NCBI GenBank assembly: GCA_032719365.1
Contig: CM064871.1
Coordinates: forward strand, 72,768,383-72,832,382
Direction: 5' to 3'
Origin: Prinsepia uniflora
Lineage: Eukaryota > Streptophyta > Magnoliopsida > Rosales > Rosaceae
Length of the DNA: 64,000 nucleotides
Shown here: piece by piece, positions 57,001 to 64,000 of the stretch
How positions within the stretch are numbered: the stretch's first letter is position 1
How the letters are laid out: every line of letters begins with the position of its first letter
The notes under the pieces: generated by a model
Database searches by the model: none
Told to the model about the DNA's origin: nothing
Seen by the model: the letters and a program-made list of their open reading frames with translations, nothing else
Made by a program: the position numbers and the translations under genes

Positions 57001-57271
57001 AGTGGAAGGTACAAATGTCTTATGAAATGTTTTTATAAACTTTTGTTTTGTCCCACTCACAGCTTTTAATGTTTTGACTGCCCTTCAGGTTGACATCGGA
57101 TGTGGACTGTAGCAGAGACCAAGATATCACATACCTCCTCCGGATCCTGGCGTACTCTGATAGCCCGGGAGGGCAAAGGTCGGAAATATCCCTTGTCTGA
57201 CACTTCGTGTCAGACGCGAGTAGGGGTCATCCCGCACTAATCCCGGGGGGGATTGGGATGGGGTCCTGTCA
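54022..57271 (+). mobile_element. Solo LTR with TGACGTCA-rich segment
   Basis: 3250 bp, TGTAATGACCCGTCCC to GGATGGGGTCCTGTCA, exact CTGAG duplication (54017-54021 and 57272-57276). It has a perfect inverted repeat after the TATA-like box (about 54539-54564), a donor-like GAGGTAAAAA at 54930, four to five GACGGTTTATGGGAACC units at 56320-56500, 13-nt dyads at 56222 and 56253, a TCTGACAC hairpin at 57196, and the palindrome cluster at 55296-55610. Confidence 0.92.
55296..55610 (+). promoter_or_regulatory. TGACG/CACGTG/TGTCA palindrome cluster
   Basis: Repeated GACGTGGACCA, ACACGTGGCAC, TGACATGTCAG and finally TGACGTCATGCTGACGTCAG. The same motifs in the reverse order are found at 44762-45110 in the LTR on the other strand, so the block is a regular part of this LTR group. 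Confidence 0.5.
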
Positions 57272-57706
57272 CTGAGTCCCTTATTGGTTTCTTTTATGGA
57301 TTTGGGCAGTGGCCCGTATGGTCGATTTCATGGTGGTCCTTTCGACCTTGGTTTATATTCTGTTTTGGGCTTAGTTCCCACATATGGTTTCCATTTGGTT
57401 AAATGGTTTTCGAATGCATGCATGCTTTTTAGTGAAGGGTACAAATCTCTTCTCTTATGGAAATGTTTTTATAAACTGGTTGTTTTGTCCACTCACAGTT
57501 TTTAATGTTTTGACTGCCCTTCAGGTTGACTTCGGATTGTGGACTGTAGCAGAGACCGAGATATCACATACCTCCTCTGGATCCTGGCATACTCTAATAG
57601 CCAGAGAGGGCAAAGGTCGGAAATATCCCTTGTCTGACACTTCGTGTCATAACGGGAGCAGGGTCATCTCGCACTAATCCCGGGGGGATTGGGATGGGTC
57701 CTGTCA

Positions 57707-58524
57707 CTTGGTATGGATATTATGGATCATGACGGTTCAGGGGAACCGGGCATGAATATTTATGTTATGTATATATATGTTCATATACCTTCCTTTACTT
57801 CTATTATCTCCTCTGGGGAGGGTCGTTGGCCTGGGTGGACAGCGGAGTATTCACGGAGCACCGACTGAGTGGAGTCGCCCTAGTTGGGTTCCTTACTCTC
57901 CGGAAGGCTGGTTACTATAACCTCGGGGTAGGGGTCAGTAGTCTGCGGACATTGACTTTGACTTTGAGAAGACTTGGGTTTGAGACCCGGAGTAGCACGC
58001 TGGTAGGGTCAGTAGTCTGCGGACAGGATTGGTTGTGTGAATTATATGTATATATGATATATGATTATGAGATGTGATATGTGATGTGCACAGGATTTGG
58101 GCAGTGGCCCGTGTACGTGGTTTTACTATAGGTTAGGCTGAGTCCCGTATGGATTTGGGCAGCGGCCCGTATACTTGATTTCATTATGGTTTTGGGCTTA
58201 GTTCCCACATATGGTTCATTTGGTTAAATGGTTTTTGAATGCATGCATGCTTTTTAGTGAAGGGTACAAATGTCTTTATGGAAGTGTTTTATAAAATGCT
58301 TGTTTTGTCCACTCACAGCTTTTAATGTTTTGACTGCCCTTCAGGTTGACAGCGGATGTGGACTGTAGCAGAGACTGAGATATCATATACCTCCTCCGGA
58401 TCCTGGCGTACTCTGATATCCCGAGAGGGCAAAGGTCTGAAATATCCCTTGTCTGACACTTCGCGTCAGACGGGAGCAGGGTCATCCCGCATTAATCCCA
58501 GGGGGATTGGGATGGGTCCTATCA
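57707..58524 (+). repeat. Primer-site stub and 3' part of an LTR after internal deletion
   Basis: CTTGGTAT (57707-57714), the beginning of a primer-binding site, runs directly into mid-LTR sequence (GGATATTATGGATCATGACG) that matches 56500-56530. The whole internal domain and the first two thirds of the following LTR are missing. The shared TATGG at the join suggests a deletion between short repeats. The LTR end GGGTCCTATCA at 58524 is followed by the outer CTCAG. Confidence 0.8.
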
Positions 58525-58631
58525 CTCAGCCCTCATCACCTTCACTCAAACTGCCATCCTGTATCACCCTACATCAAAATCGAAGTCGTCATCAACCTCA
58601 AAAGCTTTGGAAAGGTGGATCCGAAGTCGAT

Positions 58632-58989
58632 TGTAAGGACCCGGTCTTGGAAGTAAGAACGGTGAGCAAGACACGTAAGCTTGAGAAGCAAGAACGGTGA
58701 GTAAGACCCATGAGCTTGGAAAGGCAAGATCGGTGAACAATCTCATATCGCTCGGGGAGGGAAAGGTGAAGTGTTTTATATGTGTGAGAACGTATCTATC
58801 TAACACAAGGCTTTTTGAGAGCTCACTGACTTTGGCTTCCTTAAGAACTCTAAAATTAAGCGAGTTGAGGCTAGTGCAATCTCAGGATGAGTGACCTACT
58901 GAAAAGTTGCACGTGAGCTCCCGAAAACAAAATCGTGAGGGATGGGCCCAAAGTGGATAATATTGTGCTAGATGGCTCCTGTCGTGGCA
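58632..58989 (+). repeat. Cassandra-like 5' LTR with 5S rRNA-like segment
   Basis: 358 bp, TGTAAGGACCCGGTCTTGG to CCTGTCGTGGCA. Bases 58843-58914 resemble 5S rRNA: AAGAACTC, AATTAAGCG (box A region), CAGGATGAGTGACC (box C, one change from GGATGGGTGACC), then GTTGCACG. In Cassandra this segment drives RNA polymerase III transcription; activity here is not known. Confidence 0.85.
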
Positions 58990-58992
58990 GAA

Positions 58993-59005
58993 TGGTATCA
59001 GAGCC
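58993..59005 (+). promoter_or_regulatory. Primer-binding site of the TRIM
   Basis: TGGTATCAGAGCC is a full match to the usual initiator tRNA-Met site and lies three bases after the LTR end. Confidence 0.9.
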
Positions 59006-59060
59006 GGACCCTAACCGGAAGTGTGCCAGCGAGGACGCTGAGCCCCAAAGAGGAGTGGAT

Positions 59061-60156
59061 TGTAAGACCCAGTCTTGGAATCAAGAACGGTAAGTAAGAC
59101 CTGTGAGCTTGAGAAGCAAGAACGGTGAGGCAAGACCCGTGAGCTTGGAAAGACAAAATCGGCGAACAATCCCACATCGCTCGGGGAGAGAAAGGTGAAG
59201 TGTCTTATATGTGTGGGCACGTATCTATCTAACACAAGGACTTTTAGGAGCTCATTGGCTTTAGTGACAGGACCCGTCCCCACTAGACCTCGATAACCGT
59301 AGCCCCGGTCCTGCTCCCGTCTGACAAGTTAGCTGAAGTCCCGAAACTATCTTTCAGCACCTATCAGACAAGGGATAACTACGCTGATTTCCACTCATGC
59401 CTCTGCCTCGAGATCAGCCCCAAACGTTGTGCCACGGCCTGGAGGGTCATCAAAAACAGAAAAGTGTGAGTGGACAAAAATATATTCGTTAAAACACATT
59501 TTAAAAGACATCATTTACCCTCCAGTTTATCAAACCTGCATGCATAGGGAAAAACATATGAATGACAATCACCGGCTTTCAGCCAAACCACATAACAAGT
59601 CGAATCCCGACTCTCAGGCCAACACATGAAAACATAATCACCTAGCCACACAGACCAGAACTCGTACTCAATACCAGTACGTAATCACAATCAACATCAA
59701 ACAGCATTACTCACAAGTGCACAATCAAGTACTCAATCAATCAATCAATCAAGACGCACTATTCACAAGTGCACAAACCATCACACTGTCACATCTGCAC
59801 TGCGCGTAGGCCAACCTCGGGAACTGCACTCAGGCACCATCTGAGTCATATCCATCATGTCTGGGAACTGCACACGCATCCACTAGACGCCTCCGGGAAC
59901 TGCACTCACGCAACGTCCGAGTCACGTCTAGGCACTACACTCGCATCATCCAGAACACGATCCAGTATCCAGTAACCACAATCACAATCCCAATCACAAT
60001 CCATACTAGCACACATATCAATCATATCCATGACCGTCACATTTAGATTCCTTGGGAACTCCAAAGTTAATCGAGTTGAGGCTAGTGTAATCTCAGGATG
60101 GGTGACCTACTAGAAAATTGCACGTGAGCTCCCGAAAACAAAACCGTGAGGGCTGG
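59061..60156 (+). repeat. Cassandra-like 3' LTR, split and 3'-truncated
   Basis: Parts 59061-59264 and 60047-60156. The 5S-like segment (60052-60135) keeps box C exactly (GGATGGGTGACC) and AGTTAATCG in the box A region. Compared with the 5' LTR it stops after GAGGGCTGG, so the last part is lost up to the target duplication. Confidence 0.8.
59265..60041 (-). mobile_element. Short 777-bp solo LTR nested in the TRIM
   Basis: On the minus strand it starts TGTGACGGTCATGG and ends GGACGGGTCCTGTCA, with an exact TTTAG duplication (59260-59264 and 60042-60046). It shares the 3' third of the large LTRs, including GTCCACTCACA...CCCTCCAG|GCCG (reversed, about 59440-59475) and CAGACGGGAGCAGG, but lacks the U3-like modules. 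It also has GCACTCACGC/CGTCCGAG-type short repeats at 59800-59950. Confidence 0.85.
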
Positions 60157-60161
60157 TCGAT

Positions 60162-63100
60162 CTTATCACCTCTTAGTTGCAGCCTCGAACCCATCGCCTC
60201 GTTCGGTCTCTCTCTCATTCGCATGCATAGTTGATGTCGTCAACCTCAATCGCTCTATCTATCCTTTTTTTTCGCACTCCAAATTTACTTTTTTGTTTGC
60301 AATTCAATTTCAAAATTTATTAAATTCTATATTTCGATTTTGGCTTAATCTTGGGTTTAGGTTTTGGGTTTTGTGTTTTCAATTTCGGCAGGATTGTAGA
60401 AACCTAGTTGTGATCAACGATTGGACCTGACCAAGGTTTGTTTCCCGAAAATGGGGTCAGCGTGTCCAGGTTGATCTCTGTCTCTCCCTCAATCTCTCCA
60501 TATTTCTTGCTAGGAAAAAAACCAATCCCGATACCGAATCGAACGGTATTGCTAGTCCGAATCGGGAAAGTGCCTTGTACTGACCGATATCGATACCAGT
60601 TTTTCTAATCGGTTCGGTTTCGATTTTGACAAAATTACTGAACTGAAAAATCGACTAACACCCCTACTATATAACATGGAGAGAAAAATTACATTATAGT
60701 GTAATATTAAGTGACTTTGCTAGATAAATTTTGACCAAGTTTGGTTGAAAATGAATCCGTTCCATTTTAATTGACTTGGTGGATTAAGTTAATATGATTT
60801 GAGATAGTTAGAATCTGTTTGAAGCCTTTGTTTCTTAAATTTTATGACTTTAATTTATGTAAGTGATTGAGAATCAACTTTCTTATTTATTTAAATTAGC
60901 ACTTTGGCATATATTGAATTCATTTTAAATTTTTTTTTTTAAAAAAAAGAGAGGATAATAAGGATTAATTATTAATCAATTTACCTTTTCTAGAAGCTCA
61001 GAGCTCGGTCCACGAATGAGCAATGCGCAAGGAATTAGTCGAAAAACTAAATCAAGTTTGAGCTTGAGTTAAAAACCTTTAGCAGCCTCGACTCAACTCA
61101 TTGGTTCATTTTAACCAACTTGAGAGAACCGGCCTAGAAAGAAGTGGAAACTGCAGATGAACAAACCAAACTTCTTGGGCTGAAACCCCAAAGAATCCAT
61201 TCCAGCTTTGAATACATTGCTTGTTTGTCCTCTCCACCCCCCCCCCCCCCCCCCCCCCAAAGAATCTATTTTTTTTGTTAAAAATGTTCATTCATTTTTT
61301 TCCAAATATATATTTATATATAATATAATATATGTTGTTTATAATGCTCCCAAATATTTTATAAAATTTCATTAAAAATAATTTTTTAAAATTTCAGTAA
61401 AGCAGTACGAGTTTTAATAGACATGATATTATATGATTGATTCCTTTGGGTCGTGTTCTTATCGTTGCCGGCCTATTAGAAGGTGATGGTGGAGGTCCGG
61501 GACCAACGGACCATTGGTGTTACTGTATGTAATCGCCACGTATAGCTCTTGTTTTTGCGCATTCGTTTCAAATTGGAAGATCAATTTTCTTTGATGCGCA
61601 CCGAAACGGCATCAAATCTTTCCATGGAGGATAAGATGCGGTTGTACAAAATAAATATGGTGGACTTGTCCAATTTTACGGCCGTGGAGATTGTGGTACA
61701 CTCCGTTTGTGTCCACATTTCAGGCCCACCACCGCATGGCTTACATTGGAAACCCCTAAGGTGTATTGGGCCCATTAAAGTAATGGACTTGGTGTCATTA
61801 TTATTTTTTATTTATTTGGGCAAGGACTTGGTGTCATTAGCAATTCAAATGGTTATGGTACGTTTGGTTTTAAGAAATAAGCAGGTTATTTGGCGTGAAG
61901 GAGTATTTGGTGAGCGGAAAATCAGATTTTTTATATTTAAAAAACTGAATCAGATTTTTCCACAGGAAAATCTGGGGGGATTCGAGGATCTCAAATGATG
62001 AGTTGAAATTATGTCTCAAGAGACATAATTTTTCAAATGATAAGTTGAAATAAGTGAAATTATAATGATGATTTTAAGAATTGATATCGAAACGCTAGAA
62101 TCTACAAATCAGGAAATTGTAAATACGGAAATGGAAATTATAAAATGTGTAAATTCTCATTAAATTATAATATTTTCATCCAAACACACTCTTAACGTAT
62201 TTAACTTTTATTTGAATTTTGAAGCCTCATAATATTCGATAGTTTATAATGGAGAAGTGACGAATGGTGAAGGGAAGGAGTGACTTAATACTTGAAAGAA
62301 AATACGAAATAAGTAGCTTAGTTACTAATATATCAGTTTTGTAATCATTTATCGTGTGTGTAAATAGAGATTTTTAACACTTATTAAAAAATAAAATTCG
62401 TATTTAATTTATATAATCTTTCTCCAGTGTATTCTATATAAAATATTACAATTTAAAAAATAACGGAACGAAGAGGAAGTAAGAGAGTGATTAACGTAGT
62501 ACTTAATTAACCGGGGTGGTCTTAATTAGAATGAAGAAATAATGAAGATTGCCGGGCGGCATGCATTTTGGTCCAGCAGAATGGCACGAGGGTTCATGCA
62601 TGGAGTGGTGGAGATGGAATCATCGACAACAATCCAAAGTTGATTTTTGTCTTCACGTGATTTCGGACGATGCCCCATAATTAGGTTCAGATTCCTTTCC
62701 AAATAATTCAAAATCCTATCTCTTCCTTTGGTTTTCAGTTTTAGCATCCAAGAAAAAACATTTTGCTCTCACTAATACTTGTGAATTTTTTTGGGGATAA
62801 AATGGGGTTTGATGCTTGCAATTAGCAAGTTAACTTCTTTGAAAATATGTTTGATGCTTGCAATTAGCAAATTCATGAGTTATGATTTTGTGGTTTTCTA
62901 GGAAGCGAAATTGTATGAAGATAAAATAACTATCTCAAAATCAGAGTTTTAATAAATTGATAGAATGCAAATTTGATTTTTTTATTTTTTTTGATTGTTA
63001 TTATTATCATGGAATCGTTGACATGCTTCAATGGAAAAGATGACGTGTAAACGAAATTTGATAATAAACCAGATGAAGCTCATGCCTTTATCCAAAATCC

Positions 63101-63365
63101 GTAGAAACAAATTTGTGAAACTTATCTGCGACAACATGCCAACTTCACTGCACGTCGAGTGATCCAAAACCCAAGTCTCCCTACCCTTTCTCTTGATCCG
63201 CGATCCAACGTGGCATTTTTTATTATGTCTCGTAATTCAAATCTTAATTTACATAAATTATCGATAAAACTTTCGAATCACATAATATTAAAAATATAAT
63301 GCGAAAACTATTATTATGTTTCTTAATTTTTACACTAATATTAGTTATAGGTCATAAATTCGTTA
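60162..63365. other. AT-rich flank, no gene seen
   Basis: No coding frame has recognisable motifs; the frame at 61549-61998 shows no known domain and no homologue I can name. The stretch 60510-60665 is rich in ATCGGTTCGG-type words and ends AACACCCCTAC, which may be one end of a hAT-like MITE, but I see no partner end. A 22-bp direct repeat (GTTTGATGCTTGCAATTAGCA) is at 62807 and 62849. Confidence 0.5.
61237..61258 (+). repeat. Run of 22 C residues
   Basis: An uninterrupted run of C between CTCCA and AAAGAATC. Runs of this length are rare in plant DNA and unstable in copying; the exact length may vary or be an assembly effect. Confidence 0.85.
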
Positions 63366-63652
63366 CACAACAAAAAAAAAAGTTTTATCCGACGAATACC
63401 AATTCGTCAGGTAACATTAAAATTCGTAGGATAACACTAAAATTCGTCGGGTTAGAGGTTTTCCCGACAAATTAAAATAGATTCTTCAGGAAACGGCGTA
63501 TCATCTGAAAACGATGCGAGATTCGTCGGATAAGGTCAAATTTTTTTTTTCCCCACGCCTACGGCACGATATTCGTCGGGTATAGCAAAATTTGTCGGGT
63601 ATTCCCTCCGTCGGGAAAAATCCTGACGGGCAAGTAAACTTTTCTCGTAGTA
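63366..63652. mobile_element. CACTA-type MITE
   Basis: About 287 bp. Left end CACAACAAAAAAAAAAGTTT and, reversed, right end TACTACGAGAAAAGTTT resemble CACTA termini (CACTACxAGAAAA). TTA flanks both sides (63363-63365 and 63653-63655), the 3-bp duplication of that group. The interior repeats TCCGACGAAT / ATTCGTCGGG in both directions at least seven times, like CACTA subterminal repeats. No coding capacity. Confidence 0.65.
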
Positions 63653-63897
63653 TTATTAATAGCAAACGTCCCTGAATTATACTCAAATATACAGTAATTG
63701 TTTCTCTATTAAAATTGTTAATTTTTGTAAGATGGTCTTTTCTAATATATTTATACCATCCCCTTCTTCTTCTTCTTCTCTTTTTCTTTCTTCCCATAAA
63801 CACCATTCCATGGATATTTGGAATTTCTAAGGCCACTAACTAATATAATAATTTATTAAAATAAAGAACAAAAGTAAAATATGAAAAAAAAAATTCT

Positions 63898-64000
63898 GAT
63901 GAATTTTTTTTATGAACATCGTCTCCAAAACGTCATTTTTCGATGATATTCATAAAAAAATTCGTCACTACAAGGCGTTTTTCAACTTTAGTGACAAAAA
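63898..64000. repeat. Hairpin and possible CACTA end at window edge
   Basis: GATGAATTTTTTTTATGAAC-type sequence at 63898-63923 is the inverted copy of 63942-63966 with a short loop. CACTACAAGGCG begins at 63966 and TTAGTGACAAAAA follows; CACTACAAG plus GTGAC is typical of CACTA termini. The rest is outside the window, so the call is open. Confidence 0.35.

Larger units (their letters stand above)
50710..57706 (+). repeat. LTR hosting a hAT MITE and a solo LTR
   Basis: Without insertions this LTR runs 50710-52863, 53433-54021 and 57277-57706. It starts TGTAACGACCCGTCCC and ends GGGATGGGTCCTGTCA. It is preceded by a polypurine tract and followed by ACTTGGTAT, the start of a primer-binding site, so it was shared as a 3' LTR on one side and a 5' LTR on the other. 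It has GTAAGG at 51480 and CCCTTCAG at about 57524, and 13-nt dyads at 52753 and 52783. Confidence 0.85.
42519..58524 (+). mobile_element. Composite LTR element bounded by CTCAG duplications
   Basis: TGTAACGACCCGTCCC at 42519 and GGGATGGGTCCTATCA at 58524 are the outer ends. The flanking CTCAG is exact (42514-42518 and 58525-58529). Inside are part of a 5' LTR (42519-43466, 46276-46520), nested minus-strand elements, a scrap of plus-strand internal 3' end with polypurine tract (50649-50709), a complete LTR (50710-57706), the first bases of a primer-binding site (57707-57714) and the 3' part of another LTR. No coding sequence of the plus-strand element is left. Deletions and recombination have removed its internal domains. 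Confidence 0.75.
58632..60156 (+). mobile_element. Cassandra-like TRIM
   Basis: Two short LTRs (58632-58989 and 59061-60156, the second interrupted), an internal region of only about 71 bp, a TGGTATCAGAGCC primer site and the polypurine-like AAAGAGGAGTGGA. Both LTRs hold a segment like the 3' half of 5S rRNA with its promoter box C, the defining mark of Cassandra TRIMs. TCGAT flanks the element exactly (58627-58631 and 60157-60161). The second LTR lacks its last 60 bases or so. No coding capacity. Confidence 0.85.

Noticed and set aside
60510..60665. hAT-like MITE with AACACCCCTAC end
   Set aside because: Only one possible end is visible and there is no 8-bp duplication, so it is not listed as an element.
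61549..61998. 149-residue plus-strand frame
   Set aside because: No recognisable domain, an ordinary AT-rich background and no promoter or splice context. It could be a remnant but I cannot support a gene.

Overview
The window is plant nuclear DNA, most likely from a flowering plant with a retrotransposon-rich genome. The evidence is Ty3/gypsy polyprotein remains, large LTRs of 2-3 kb that start TGTAAC and end CCTGTCA, a Cassandra-type TRIM with a 5S rRNA-like LTR, hAT- and CACTA-type MITEs, and two small intronless genes of the plant NIMIN family. No bacterial, organellar or tRNA/rRNA genes are seen. Well over three quarters of the window is nested LTR retrotransposon sequence. Most long open frames are chance frames in LTRs.

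Layout. 1-5047: LTRs nested in LTRs, including a clean solo LTR (97-3175, TSD GGCAG). 5048-7560: AT-rich, no gene. 7561-7933: remnant of an RNase H-like coding sequence, cut by an old LTR (7934-38344) that has since been split by three further insertions. The first (8181-27407, minus strand) is a dead gag-pol Ty3/gypsy element; its own 5' LTR holds a younger element with no coding capacity (15758-24809, TSD CTCTG). The second (27705-33643) is a solo LTR holding another solo LTR (30659-33599, TSD CTTAA). The third (33777-36965) is a solo LTR. 38345-42513: the only gene island, with two tandem minus-strand NIMIN-like genes (39434-39718, 40888-41229). 42519-58524: a composite element bounded by TSD CTCAG. 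It contains a solo LTR (43467-46275), a gag-only element on the opposite strand (46521-50648), a second LTR (50710-57706) that hosts a hAT MITE (52864-53424) and another solo LTR (54022-57271), and a partial terminal LTR. 58632-60156: Cassandra-like TRIM whose second LTR holds a 777-bp solo LTR. 60162-64000: AT-rich, with a 22-base C run, a CACTA-type MITE and a possible CACTA end at the window edge.

The most unusual signals are inside the LTRs. (1) Arrays of 13-nt dyads spaced about 30 bp apart keep stem complementarity while the stem sequence changes from LTR to LTR. (2) A perfect or near-perfect inverted repeat lies just downstream of a TATA-like box. (3) A conserved CTCAC...CCCTNCAG|GT block pairs with GTAAG-like sites and looks like an intron covering most of each LTR. 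(4) Dense TGACG, CACGTG and W-box-like motifs occur in LTRs that flank two probable salicylate-pathway regulators.

All boundaries were read by eye. Nested boundaries are supported by TG...CA ends and target-site duplications where stated. Similarities to named families come from recognition of motifs, not from searches.
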